A stretch of DNA of 64,000 bases from Cellulomonas sp. C5510. GTDB taxonomy: Bacteria; Actinomycetota; Actinomycetes; Actinomycetales; Cellulomonadaceae. The stretch covers positions 1,178,001 through 1,242,000 of the forward strand of contig NZ_CP081862.1 in the NCBI RefSeq assembly GCF_019797765.1, in the 5' to 3' direction. The translations under genes were made by a program, and so were the position numbers. The notes below the pieces were generated by a model. The model worked only from the letters and a program-made list of their open reading frames with translations, made no database searches and had not been told where the DNA came from. Positions 8,850-17,777 of this stretch are shown in pieces; position 1 is the stretch's first letter; each line of letters opens with the position of its first letter.

Positions 8850-10940
8850 ATGGGTACCCAGTTCCCGCTGCTGTCCGCACCGATCCAGGTGGGCGGCATG
8901 ACCCTCCGGAACAAGCTCATGACCACCTCGATGTCGCCGGGGGCGGGCTACGTGGACGCCGGATCGCGACCGACGCAGCGGTTCCTGAACTACCTCTCGG
9001 TGCGCGCCGCCGGGCAGACCGGCCTGATCCTGCAGACGGTCTGCCCGTACGAGCGCACCGCCGAGCACCCCGGCAACCACCGGCTGCCGGGGGCGTGGGA
9101 CGACAGCTGCCTGCCGCACCTGCGCCGGATGGCGGACGCGGTCCACGAGCACGGTGGCCTGCTCGCCGGGCAGCCCTACTTCGTGCACGACTGGAAGTCG
9201 AGGACGGACGAGGACGAGCACGCGTGGGGTCCGTCCGACATCTCGATCCTGCCGATGATGGGCCCGTTCCGGGCGATGACCCTCGAGCACATCGAGATCT
9301 TCACGCAGCAGTTCGTGAACTGCGCCCGGGTGGTCAAGGCTGCGGGCTGGGACGCGGTCGAGGTGATGGCGGGCGTCGGCGGCATCCTCAACCGGTTCCT
9401 GTCGCCGGCGACGAACAACCGCACGGACCAGTACGGCGGCTCGCTGGAGAACCGGGTGCGCCTGACGGTCGAGGTGCTCCGGGCGGTCCGCGCCGAGGTC
9501 GGGCCGGACTTCCCGATCCTGGTGCGCTGGTCCCCGGTGGAGTACGTCTCGAGCCCCCACGGCGCCGGGCACACGATCGAGGACGCCCTGCAGGTCGTGC
9601 CGTACCTGGAGGAGGCGGGCCTGGACCTGCACGACCTGGCGGTGGGCTGGCACGAGAGCAGCGTCCCGCTGACCACCAAGCGGGTCCCGGACGGGCACTG
9701 GTCCTGGATCTCCGAGCGGATCAAGACGGTCGCGACCAAGCCCGTCGTCACCGCCTACCGCGAGACCGACCCGGTCGTGATGGAGAGGATCCTGCGCGAG
9801 GGCAAAGCCGACCTGATCGGCGGCCTGCGGTACTCGATCGCCGACCCGGACTTCGCCAGGAAGGTGATGGAGGACCGGCCCGAGGACATCGCGATGTGCA
9901 TCTGCTGCAACCGGTGCATCGACGACGTCGTCGGCCGGGGGCTGCCGCTGGAGAAGTGCGGCCTGAACCCCCGCCTGGGCCCGGAGCTCGACACGATCGC
10001 CACCGAGAAGGCGCCGGTCCGCAAGAAGGTCATGGTCGCCGGCTCCGGCCCGGCCGGGCTGTCCGCCGCGTTCGCCGCCCACGAGCGCGGGCACGACGTG
10101 ACGATCTACGAGGCCGGGCCGCGCACCGGCGGCTGCACGAAGATGAGCGCGATCTTCAGCCCGCTGCACGAGCGGCTGCTGTCGTACTACAAGGTCAGGC
10201 TGCGCAAGAACCCCGCGATCCGCGTCGTGCTGAACACCCCGGTGACCGCCGACCTGGTGCGTCGCGAGCGCCCCGACGCGGTCGTGGTCGCGATCGGCGG
10301 TGAGCCCAAGGGCATCGACGTGCCGGGCGTCGACGGCAAGAACGTCGTCACCTCGCACGACTTCCTGCAGATGCTCAACGGCACGCCGCCGCGCAAGCCG
10401 GGCGTCGTGAGCACCGTGCTGTGGGCCGCCGCCGCCCGGTTCCTGAGGATCTACTACACGCCGGGCTTCGCCCGCTGGGCGACCTCGTTCAGCCCCTGGC
10501 CGCTGCGCCGGTCGGTCGCGATCATCGGCGGCGGCCTGCCGGGCTGCGAGCTCGGCGAGCTGTCGATGCACTCCGGACGGACGACGACGATCATCGAGGA
10601 GGGCAAGAAGATCGGCTACGACGTGGGCGGCTCCGACCGGTTCCACGTCACGTCGGACTTCAAGAAGGCTCCGAACGTCACCACCTACCCGTCGACCCGC
10701 GTCACGGAGATCACCCGGGACGGTGTCCTGGGCGTCCAGACCGCGCCGGACGGGACGCAGAACCCGGTCCGCGCGGACGCGAAGACCGTGGCCGTGACGC
10801 TCGGCTTCGTGCCGAACCCCGGACTGGCGCGCGAGATCGAGGCCCTGGGCGTCGAGGTGCACGCGGTGGGCGACTGCCACGACCCGGGCCGGATCGCCGA
10901 CGCCACCAAGGCGGGCTTCCGCGCAGGGGTGTCGCTGTGA
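8850..10940 (+). CDS. Fe-S/FMN/FAD Old Yellow Enzyme-like reductase (2,4-dienoyl-CoA reductase/BaiCD type)
   Basis: A 696-residue multidomain flavoenzyme. Residues 1 to about 345 form an OYE TIM barrel (LSPATNNRTDQYGGSLENR motif). A cysteine cluster C350, C353, C356, C370 (CICCNRC then KCGLNP) should hold a 4Fe-4S centre, with spacing CxxCxxCx13C rather than the CxxCxxxCx11C of E. coli FadH. About residue 390 onward is a FAD/NAD(P) module with GSGPAGLSAAFAA and IIGGGLPGCELGE. Such enzymes reduce C=C bonds conjugated to a carbonyl or acyl-CoA (FadH, 2-enoate reductase, BaiCD/BaiH). The ATG at 8850 follows AGGAG. It overlaps the next gene by 4 bp. It is not part of the enterobacterial cai operon. 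Confidence 0.88.
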   Translation: MGTQFPLLSAPIQVGGMTLRNKLMTTSMSPGAGYVDAGSRPTQRFLNYLSVRAAGQTGLILQTVCPYERTAEHPGNHRLPGAWDDSCLPHLRRMADAVHEHGGLLAGQPYFVHDWKSRTDEDEHAWGPSDISILPMMGPFRAMTLEHIEIFTQQFVNCARVVKAAGWDAVEVMAGVGGILNRFLSPATNNRTDQYGGSLENRVRLTVEVLRAVRAEVGPDFPILVRWSPVEYVSSPHGAGHTIEDALQVVPYLEEAGLDLHDLAVGWHESSVPLTTKRVPDGHWSWISERIKTVATKPVVTAYRETDPVVMERILREGKADLIGGLRYSIADPDFARKVMEDRPEDIAMCICCNRCIDDVVGRGLPLEKCGLNPRLGPELDTIATEKAPVRKKVMVAGSGPAGLSAAFAAHERGHDVTIYEAGPRTGGCTKMSAIFSPLHERLLSYYKVRLRKNPAIRVVLNTPVTADLVRRERPDAVVVAIGGEPKGIDVPGVDGKNVVTSHDFLQMLNGTPPRKPGVVSTVLWAAAARFLRIYYTPGFARWATSFSPWPLRRSVAIIGGGLPGCELGELSMHSGRTTTIIEEGKKIGYDVGGSDRFHVTSDFKKAPNVTTYPSTRVTEITRDGVLGVQTAPDGTQNPVRADAKTVAVTLGFVPNPGLAREIEALGVEVHAVGDCHDPGRIADATKAGFRAGVSL

Positions 10941-11710
10941 CGGCGCCCGGCTCCTGCGAGCCCGTCTACACCGAGCAGCTCGGCGACGGCGTGCTGGCGG
11001 TCGTGCTCAACCAGCCGCGCAAGAGGAACGCCATCAGCGCGGACATGATGGACCTGCTGGCGGCGTACCTGCGGGTCGCGGACGCCGACGAGGACGTGCG
11101 GGTCGTCGTGCTGCGCGGCGAGGGTGAGCACTTCTCCTCCGGCGGCGACCTCACCCAGTCCGGCCCCGGCGAGCAGACCGTCGAGGCGGCCCGGGCCCGG
11201 CTGCAGCGGTACGAGACCGTGATCCGCACGATCCGGCAGATCGGCACGCCCGTCGTCGCGATGGCGGACGGCTTCGTGGTCGGCGGCGCGTTCAGCCTGC
11301 TGCTGGCCTGCGACCTCGTGTGCGTGTCCGACCGGGTGCGCGTCGTGCCGGCGTTCTGCCGGATCGGCATCGTGCCCGAGATGGGCCTGATGAAGCTCCT
11401 GCCGGACCTGGTGGGGGACAAGGTCGCCAAGGAGATCCTGCTCGCCGACCGCGAGCTGTCCGCCACGGACCTGCGCGAGCTGCGCCTGGCGAACCGGGTG
11501 CTGCCGCCGGACGAGCTCGAGGCCGGCACGCTGGAGCTGGCCCACCGGGTCGCGGGGATGCCCCCGCAGTCCGTGCAGATCACCAAGGGCATCATGAACG
11601 CCGCCGCGGACACCGGCCTCGAGGCCGTGCTCCAGGCGGAGACCACCGCGTCCCCGCTGTGCACCCGCACGGAGGGGTTCCGCGAGACGATGAAGCGGTT
11701 CGCGCGATGA
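10937..11710 (+). CDS. Enoyl-CoA hydratase/isomerase family protein with altered active site
   Basis: A 257-residue crotonase-fold protein in the position of CaiD (crotonobetainyl-CoA hydratase). The oxyanion-hole segment FSSGGDLT (66-73) and VVGGAF (114-119) is recognisable. Both catalytic glutamates of the classical hydratase are missing: the rat Glu144 position is S120 (GGAFS) and the Glu164 position is A139 (VVPAF). Instead there is E148 in GIVPEMG, roughly where enoyl-CoA isomerases carry their single acid. It may therefore be an isomerase or act on an unusual substrate. The GTG start overlaps the previous stop (GTGA), and its own stop overlaps the next ATG, so these genes are translationally coupled. 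Confidence 0.85.
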   Translation: MTAPGSCEPVYTEQLGDGVLAVVLNQPRKRNAISADMMDLLAAYLRVADADEDVRVVVLRGEGEHFSSGGDLTQSGPGEQTVEAARARLQRYETVIRTIRQIGTPVVAMADGFVVGGAFSLLLACDLVCVSDRVRVVPAFCRIGIVPEMGLMKLLPDLVGDKVAKEILLADRELSATDLRELRLANRVLPPDELEAGTLELAHRVAGMPPQSVQITKGIMNAAADTGLEAVLQAETTASPLCTRTEGFRETMKRFAR

Positions 11711-14394
11711 CCCGCGCGCAGCGCACAGCGGCGGACGTGACGTCCGCGCCGACGCTCGCCGCGCGGTACGCGAACACGGCCGAGCCGTTCCTGGCCGCCG
11801 CCGCGGCCCACCCGGACCGCCCCGCGCTCGTGCTGGGCGACGTGGTGGTCGACTACGGCACCGCCCGGGACACCGTGCACCGGATCGCCCGCGCCCTGCT
11901 CGGCCAGGGCGTGCGGCGCGGCGACCGGGTCGCGTACCTGCTGCCGAGCTGCCCGGAGATCGTCGAGCTGTTCTACGCGGTCCAGCTGATCGGGGCCGTC
12001 GCGGTGCCGCTGAACGTGCGGCTCACCGCGCGCGAGGTGGCGTGCCTCCTGCGGTCCTGCGACGCCGGCACGCTGGTGTTCGCCGCGATGTACACGGCGA
12101 AGGTGGACTCCGCGGCGCTCGCGGGCGTGCGGATGCTGTGCGTCGACGGGCCGTGCACGGGTCCCGGGGTCGCGCCCTGGTCGGCCGCTGACCTGGGCGT
12201 GGCGGACCCCGCCTTCGCGGAGGGGCAGTGCCCGGTGTGGGCGACGTCGCTCACCGGCCTCCAGCGCAGCGCGCCGGCTGAGGCGCCCCCGCCCGTCCGG
12301 GACCTGGACGCGGTGTCCCGGATCCAGTTCACCGGAGGCAGCACCGGAGCTCCCAAGGGGGTCGAGCGCACGCACCGCGCGGACCTGGTGAACGCCGAGG
12401 GCACCTACCTGTCGAACGGTCTGGACGTCGACGAGCGCAAGGTCGTGCTCATCCAGTGCCCCCTCGACCACCACGCGGGGCACGCGTGGATGTCGATGGG
12501 GATCGCCGTCGGCGCGACCCTCGTCCTGTGCGCAGGCTTCGACGCCGAGGCGATCCTGCGGCAGGTCGAGCGCCGGGGTGTCAGCTACCTGATCCTGCTG
12601 CCGCCCTCCACCCTCGGCCGGCTGCTGCACCACCCGGCGATCGGCGACCACGACCTGTCCACGGTGCGGCTCGTGCAGTCCGCGGCGGGCGGGCTCGCAC
12701 CCGACGTGATCGCGGCCGTCTACCGCCGGCTCCCGGACGCCGTGCTGTCCTACGGCTGGGGCCAGACCGAGAGCGGGCTGGGGGCCTGCGCCGTGCTCGG
12801 GCCCGAGGAGGCCGGGCCGGCGGCCGCGCACGCGGGGTCGGTCGGCCGCGCGATGCCGTTCACCGAGATCCGCCTGGTCGACGACGCGGGCCGGGACGTC
12901 GCCGAGGGCGAGGTCGGCGAGGCCGTGGTCCGCACCGGGGCCGTGATGACCGGGTACCACGGGCAGCCCGAGGCGACCCGGGCGGCGTTCACGGCCGACG
13001 GCTGGCTGCGCTCGGGCGACCTCATGCGACGCGACGCCGACGGATACCTCTACCTGATGTCCCGGCGCCGCGACCTGATCAAGTCCGGCGGCGAGAACGT
13101 GTTCGCCGCGGAGGTCGACGCCGCCGTGCGGACACACCCCGGGGTCGCGGACTGCGTCGTGTTCGGCGTGCCGGACCCCGTCCTCGGTGAGGCGGTCGCG
13201 GTCGCGGTGGAGCTGTCCGAGGGCGGGACCGCCCCGACGCTCACGGAGATCCAGGACACCTGCTGCGCCCGGCTCGCGCGCTACAAGAAGCCGCTGCACC
13301 TCTTCGTGCTCGACTCCCTGGACCGCGACGACGCGGGGAAGATCACCACGCGCGACGTGATCCGGACCTGCGGCGTGCTGGACGCCGTCGCCGCATCGTC
13401 CGCCGCCCGCCCCGCCCTCGACGACGCGTACGAGCAGGTCTGCGAGGCCCCGGACGTGTTCCGGATCCCGCTGCCGCACACCGCGGGCCTCGAGGACGCC
13501 ACGCTCTGCTACCTGCTCCGCGGGCGCGAGCGGTCGCTGCTGGTCGACACCGGATCGGACTCCACTGCGGGCCTCGGGCTGCTCGCGCGGGTGCTCGACC
13601 GCCTCGGCGTGCGGCGCGAGGACCTCGACGTGCTCGTCACGCACGAGCACCCGGACCACACCGGACTCGTGCACCGGCTGCGGGCGCGGGGCGGGCGGCT
13701 GCTGGCGGGGGAGGGCGCGCTCGCGCACCTGCGACGCTCGGCGGAGCCCGGGGCGCGGGCCGCCGCGGCGGTGCGCTGGGCGGCGGCGGGGTTCGCCGCG
13801 GACGCCGACGCGCTCGCCGCCACCGACCTGCGCTCGGTCGACACCGGCCTGCTCGCCGAGGACCCGGTCGGGCTCGCCGACGGGGCCGTGCTGACCGTCG
13901 ACGGGCACGACTGGCGGGTGCTCGCCACCCCGGGGCACACGCCGGGCAGCATCTGCCTGTACCAGCCGGAGAGCCGCGTGCTGCTCTCCGGCGACCACCT
14001 GCTCGGGCACGTCACGCCGCCGCTGTGCCCGGGACCGTCGGCCTCCGCGGCGTCCGACCACCTCGGCGGGCTGCGCCGGGTCGCGGAGCTGCCGGTCGAC
14101 GTCTGGCTGCCCGGGCACGGCGCAGCGGACGGCCCGGCGGCCGCGCGGGCCCGCGAGCTGCTCGCGCACCACGAGGAGCGGCTGACCCAGCTCGCCGACC
14201 TGGTCGCGGCGTACGACGGCGCGACCGCGGCGGACCTCGTCCCGCTGCTCCGCTGGCGGGCGGTGGCCGACTGGGACGCCGCCCCGCTCGGGCTGCGATG
14301 GCTCACCGCCGGCCAGACCGTCGCCTACCTGGACCTGCTCGTCGGCCGGGGCGTCCTGCGCCGCGGCACCGACGGCTCCCACCACCGCAACTGA
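11707..14394 (+). CDS. Acyl-CoA synthetase (CaiC-like) fused to a metallo-beta-lactamase-fold hydrolase
   Basis: An 895-residue fusion. Residues 1 to about 555 are an ANL-family ligase that activates a carboxylic acid with ATP and joins it to CoA: FTGGSTGAPKGVERTH (208-223), YGWGQTE (349-355), GWLRSGDL (432-439), YKK, and the adenylation lysine K545 in DAGKITTRD. Residues about 575-895 are an MBL-fold hydrolase with its full metal set: H646, H648, D650, H651 (THEHPDHTG), H744 (GHTPGS), D763 (SGDHLL) and H804 (PGHG). The linker is Ala-rich. The MBL half could be a thioesterase or lactonase acting on the same intermediate. Start ATG at 11707 overlaps the previous stop (ATGA). CaiC proteins I know of lack this domain. 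Confidence 0.9.
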   Translation: MTRAQRTAADVTSAPTLAARYANTAEPFLAAAAAHPDRPALVLGDVVVDYGTARDTVHRIARALLGQGVRRGDRVAYLLPSCPEIVELFYAVQLIGAVAVPLNVRLTAREVACLLRSCDAGTLVFAAMYTAKVDSAALAGVRMLCVDGPCTGPGVAPWSAADLGVADPAFAEGQCPVWATSLTGLQRSAPAEAPPPVRDLDAVSRIQFTGGSTGAPKGVERTHRADLVNAEGTYLSNGLDVDERKVVLIQCPLDHHAGHAWMSMGIAVGATLVLCAGFDAEAILRQVERRGVSYLILLPPSTLGRLLHHPAIGDHDLSTVRLVQSAAGGLAPDVIAAVYRRLPDAVLSYGWGQTESGLGACAVLGPEEAGPAAAHAGSVGRAMPFTEIRLVDDAGRDVAEGEVGEAVVRTGAVMTGYHGQPEATRAAFTADGWLRSGDLMRRDADGYLYLMSRRRDLIKSGGENVFAAEVDAAVRTHPGVADCVVFGVPDPVLGEAVAVAVELSEGGTAPTLTEIQDTCCARLARYKKPLHLFVLDSLDRDDAGKITTRDVIRTCGVLDAVAASSAARPALDDAYEQVCEAPDVFRIPLPHTAGLEDATLCYLLRGRERSLLVDTGSDSTAGLGLLARVLDRLGVRREDLDVLVTHEHPDHTGLVHRLRARGGRLLAGEGALAHLRRSAEPGARAAAAVRWAAAGFAADADALAATDLRSVDTGLLAEDPVGLADGAVLTVDGHDWRVLATPGHTPGSICLYQPESRVLLSGDHLLGHVTPPLCPGPSASAASDHLGGLRRVAELPVDVWLPGHGAADGPAAARARELLAHHEERLTQLADLVAAYDGATAADLVPLLRWRAVADWDAAPLGLRWLTAGQTVAYLDLLVGRGVLRRGTDGSHHRN

Positions 14395-14406
14395 AGGGCA
14401 CCACCG

Positions 14407-15561
14407 ATGGACTTCCGCACCACCGACGAGCAGGAGCTGCTGCTCGAGAGCCTCCGCGAGGTGATGGACCGGGCCTGCCCCGAGTCGTACATGAAGGAGT
14501 GCAACGAGCAGCACCGGTACCCCACCGAGCTCGTCGAGGCGCTCGCCGAGGCCGGGTTCACGATGCTCGGCGTCCCCGAGGAGTACGGCGGGACACCGGT
14601 CGACACCCAGACCCTCATGCTCGTGGCGGAGGAGATCACCCGGTGCGGCGGCCCGCACTTCGTCTTCGGTCAGGCGCTGTCCATCGCGGACATGCTGGAG
14701 TTCGGCAACGAGCAGCAGAAGCGGCAGTGCATGGAGGAGGTCTCCGCCGGGCGGGTCGGATTCGTCCTCGGGTTCACCGAGCCGCAGGCGGGGTCGGACT
14801 CCTCCGCGATCGCCACGACGTTCACCCGCCGCGACGGCAAGGTGTACCTCAACGGCCACAAGACGTTCATGAGCAACGCGCTGCGCTCGAGGTACATGCT
14901 CTGCCTGGCCCGGAACGCCGACGCGACCGGCGAGGAGTCGAAGACGGACGCCCTGTCGATGTGGTGGCTGCCGATGGACGCGCCGGGCGTCACCATCGAG
15001 CCGCTGCAGAAGATCGGCTGGCACATGATGGACACCTGCGAGGTCTACCTGCAGGACGTCGAGCTCGAGGAGTCCGACCTCGTCGGCGTCGAGGGCAACG
15101 GCTTCATGCAGGCGATGGTCAACTTCGAGGTCGAGCGCCTGCTCATGGCAGCCCAGCTGCTCGGCATGGCGGAGTGCGCGTACGGCGACGCCGCCCGGTA
15201 CGCCAACCAGCGCGTGCAGTTCGGCAGGCCCATCGGCGCCTTCCAGCTCGTCCAGCAGAAGATCACCTCGATGGCGCTGAAGATCGAGAACATGCGCAAC
15301 CTCGTCGCGAAGACGGCGTGGAAGATCGACAACGGCCAGCCGGTGCAGATCGACTCCGCGCTCGCGAAGCTGTACTGCGCGCAGGCCGCCAACGAGGTCA
15401 TCGACGACGCGATGCAGATCTTCGGCGGCATCGGCTACACCACCGACTGCCGGGTGTCGCGCCTGTGGGTGGACGCCCGCGTGCAGCGCATCGGCGGCGG
15501 CACCGACGAGGTCATGATCCACATCGCCGGGCGCCAGCTGCTGAAGCAGGCCGCGCAGTGA
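14407..15561 (+). CDS. Acyl-CoA dehydrogenase, CaiA-like
   Basis: A 384-residue FAD acyl-CoA dehydrogenase resembling E. coli CaiA (crotonobetainyl-CoA reductase, 380 aa) along its length: MDFRTTDEQELLLESLRE at the N-terminus, ITEP/TEPQAGSD flavin-binding segment, RYANQRVQFGRPIG, AWKIDNGQ and a C-terminal GGTDEVM in which E368 is the likely catalytic base. In the Cai/Fix system such an enzyme takes electrons from a FixAB electron-transfer flavoprotein and reduces an enoyl-CoA; the reverse, oxidative direction is equally possible. The ATG at 14407 is 12 bases after the ligase stop with GAAGGG upstream. It overlaps the next gene by 4 bp. Confidence 0.9.
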   Translation: MDFRTTDEQELLLESLREVMDRACPESYMKECNEQHRYPTELVEALAEAGFTMLGVPEEYGGTPVDTQTLMLVAEEITRCGGPHFVFGQALSIADMLEFGNEQQKRQCMEEVSAGRVGFVLGFTEPQAGSDSSAIATTFTRRDGKVYLNGHKTFMSNALRSRYMLCLARNADATGEESKTDALSMWWLPMDAPGVTIEPLQKIGWHMMDTCEVYLQDVELEESDLVGVEGNGFMQAMVNFEVERLLMAAQLLGMAECAYGDAARYANQRVQFGRPIGAFQLVQQKITSMALKIENMRNLVAKTAWKIDNGQPVQIDSALAKLYCAQAANEVIDDAMQIFGGIGYTTDCRVSRLWVDARVQRIGGGTDEVMIHIAGRQLLKQAAQ

Positions 15562-16430
15562 GCGCCGGCGACCGCGTCGCCACCGGCGGCGTCCCGGAGC
15601 TCGCGCCCGAGATGGACCCGCGTCCGATGTCCGGGATCGTCGACGACCTGGTCGCCGAGCAGGCGGCCGTGGACGTGCTGCTCGACCCGCTGACCGAGGC
15701 GCAGTGGGACGCCCCCGCGGCCACGTGCGCGTGGACGTTCAAGGAAGAGCTGCTGCACATCGCGGCGTTCGACTGGGCCGCGACCCGGTTGCTCGTCGCC
15801 GCGGGCTCGGGTGACACGTCGGCCGACGTCACCGTGCTCGCCGACGCGAACTTCGGCCACGACGACGCGCACCGCGTCACCCGGTTCAGCCACCTGCCCG
15901 GCGCCGAGGTGCTGGACCGGTGGCGCGAGCTGCGGTCCCGCCTGGTCACGGCGCTGCTCGAGGCCGACCCGAAGGCCCGGGTGCCGTGGGCGCCCGGGCT
16001 GCCGATGGCCGCCCGGTCGCTCGCCTCCGCCCGGCACATGGAGCTGTGGGCGCACTCGGTCGACCTGACCGATGCGCTCGGCGTCGCACCGATCACGTCC
16101 GACCGCATCGCCAGCACGCTGTTCCTGTCCTGGCAGGCCCGGCCGAACGCGTACCGGATCAACGGCCTCGAGCTGCCGGCCACCCCCGTGCGCCTCGAGC
16201 TCACGATGCCGTCCGGTGTCCCCTGGACCAGGGGCGAGCCGGACGCCGCCGACGTCGTGCGCGGTGACGCGCTCGACTGGGCGCTCGTCGCCACCCGCCG
16301 TCGCCGCTGGCAGGACACCGGGCTGGAGGTCGTCGGCGACGAGGCGCGGCAGTACGCCGACGTCGTGCAGTCGTTCGCCGGCGCCGCCGCGCAGGCCCCC
16401 GCCGCCGTCCCCGCCACCCCGCCCCGCTGA
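15558..16430 (+). CDS. Mycothiol-dependent maleylpyruvate isomerase-like (TIGR03084-type) protein
   Basis: A 290-residue protein of the DinB/mycothiol-maleylpyruvate-isomerase fold. Metal-ligand candidates are the histidine in EELLHIAAFDW and the pair in ARHMELWAHSVD, matching the H-x-E-H pattern of this family. Members of the TIGR03084 group are known by sequence only. In this locus it may use mycothiol, the actinobacterial thiol, for isomerisation or dehydration of an intermediate, but that is inference. The GTG start at 15558 overlaps the previous stop; an ATG at 15612 is a plausible alternative. The last 15 residues are Ala/Pro-rich. Confidence 0.75.
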   Translation: MSAGDRVATGGVPELAPEMDPRPMSGIVDDLVAEQAAVDVLLDPLTEAQWDAPAATCAWTFKEELLHIAAFDWAATRLLVAAGSGDTSADVTVLADANFGHDDAHRVTRFSHLPGAEVLDRWRELRSRLVTALLEADPKARVPWAPGLPMAARSLASARHMELWAHSVDLTDALGVAPITSDRIASTLFLSWQARPNAYRINGLELPATPVRLELTMPSGVPWTRGEPDAADVVRGDALDWALVATRRRRWQDTGLEVVGDEARQYADVVQSFAGAAAQAPAAVPATPPR

Positions 16431-16451
16431 CCTCTCCCGAAGGTGTGAGAC

Positions 16452-17777
16452 ATGTCCGCTCCCGCTGCCCCCGCCACCCGGCACCCCCTGCACCGCGCCT
16501 GGTGGGTGCTCGTCGCCTGCTGCCTGCTGTACGGCGGTGCCGTCGGCGTCATCGGCAACTCGGCCGGCATCTACCTGAGCCCGGTGAGCGAGGAGATGGG
16601 CTGGTCCCTGGCCTCGCTGAACGGGTACCTCACCGTGGTGTCGCTGGTGATGACGGCGACGCTGCCGGTCGCCGGCTGGCTCCTGCCCCGCACGGGGCTG
16701 CCGTGGGTGCTCGCCGGGGCCATGACCCTGGCGTGCGGCACGTACGCCTCCAGCGCGCTGTTCACGTCGCTGGGGCACTGGTACGCGGCGGGTGTGCTGC
16801 TCGGCATCAGCTACGGGGTGCTGCTGTACATCCCGATCCCGCTGGTGATCAACAACTGGTTCCGCACCCGCAACGGCCTCGCTCTCGGCATCGCCGCGGC
16901 GTTCGCCAGCGCCGTCGCCGCCCTGGTGAACCCGCTGGGTGGCGCGCTGATCGACGCCATCGGCTGGCGGGAGACCCGCGCGATCATGGGCGGTGCCGGC
17001 TGGCTGCTGGCCGTGCCGGCGACGCTGCTGCTGATCCGGCTGAAGCCGGAGCAGCTCGGACTGCGGCCGTACGGGGCGGACGCGCCGCAGGACGTGGGCG
17101 AGGCACCGGGCTCCGCTGCCCCGGGGCCCGGTGCCGCGACCACGCCGGCGGGCTCCCCGAGGTCGGTCGGTGCGGTCGTGCGCTCCGTCCCGTTCGTCTG
17201 CGCCGTCCTGCTCGGCGGTCTCATCGCCTTCGGTGCGTGCATGCTCCAGCAGGCGCCCAGCCACGCCGCGTCGATCGGGCTCGACTCGGCCACCGGTGCG
17301 ACGGGCGTGTCCGCGATCATGGTCGGCGGCATCCTGGGCAAGCTCGCCCTCGGGTGGCTGCACGACCGGTACGGCGTGCTGCCCACCGCGCTGGTCAGCG
17401 CCGCGTCCGGTGTCGCCGGGCCGCTGATCGTCGTCGCCGGCGGTGCGGACGCCCGGATGTTCCTGCTCGGCTGCTTCGTGTTCGGCGGCGGCTACGCCGG
17501 ACTGGTCGTCGTGCCGCCGCTGATGGTGCGGCATCTGTTCGGCACCGTGGACTACTCCCGCCTGTACTCGTTCGTGACCGTCGCCCTCGGTCTGTTCTCG
17601 GCAGCGGCCCCGGTCGCCTACGCCCGGATCCACGACGTGACCGGCACGTTCACCGGTGCCTGGTGGGCGAGCGCGTCGGCGTTCCTCGGTGTGGCGGCCC
17701 TCGCCGTCCTCGCTGTGCGCACCCGCACGGCCCCCCGTGCCACCCCCACCTCCGTTCGTGAAGGAGCTCGTCCGTGA
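16452..17777 (+). CDS. MFS transporter 2
   Basis: A 441-residue twelve-helix MFS protein, clearly paralogous to the carrier at 7465-8754: both have a conserved IGNSAGIYLSPV / VGNTSGIFVTPV stretch after helix 1 and the same VNNWFR-like loop. The central loop (about residues 205-240) is Pro/Ala/Gly-rich. Having two related carriers in one locus suggests either uptake and efflux, such as substrate/product exchange, or two substrates. The stop overlaps the FixA start (GTGA), which ties transport to the electron-transfer genes in one operon. Confidence 0.83.
   Translation: MSAPAAPATRHPLHRAWWVLVACCLLYGGAVGVIGNSAGIYLSPVSEEMGWSLASLNGYLTVVSLVMTATLPVAGWLLPRTGLPWVLAGAMTLACGTYASSALFTSLGHWYAAGVLLGISYGVLLYIPIPLVINNWFRTRNGLALGIAAAFASAVAALVNPLGGALIDAIGWRETRAIMGGAGWLLAVPATLLLIRLKPEQLGLRPYGADAPQDVGEAPGSAAPGPGAATTPAGSPRSVGAVVRSVPFVCAVLLGGLIAFGACMLQQAPSHAASIGLDSATGATGVSAIMVGGILGKLALGWLHDRYGVLPTALVSAASGVAGPLIVVAGGADARMFLLGCFVFGGGYAGLVVVPPLMVRHLFGTVDYSRLYSFVTVALGLFSAAAPVAYARIHDVTGTFTGAWWASASAFLGVAALAVLAVRTRTAPRATPTSVREGARP

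Noticed and set aside
10966..15522. A 1518-codon open frame on the minus strand across the crotonase, ligase and dehydrogenase genes
   Set aside because: Its translation is Arg/Gly/His/Val-rich low-complexity protein without domains, and the plus strand holds three clear enzymes. Long antisense frames are expected at this GC content.
4899..15561. Calling the locus a carnitine operon with caiABCD names
   Set aside because: There is no CaiT or CaiE, the crotonase lacks CaiD-like acids, the ligase is a fusion, and OYE and TIGR03084-type genes are added. Carnitine is only one candidate substrate, so cai symbols were withheld.
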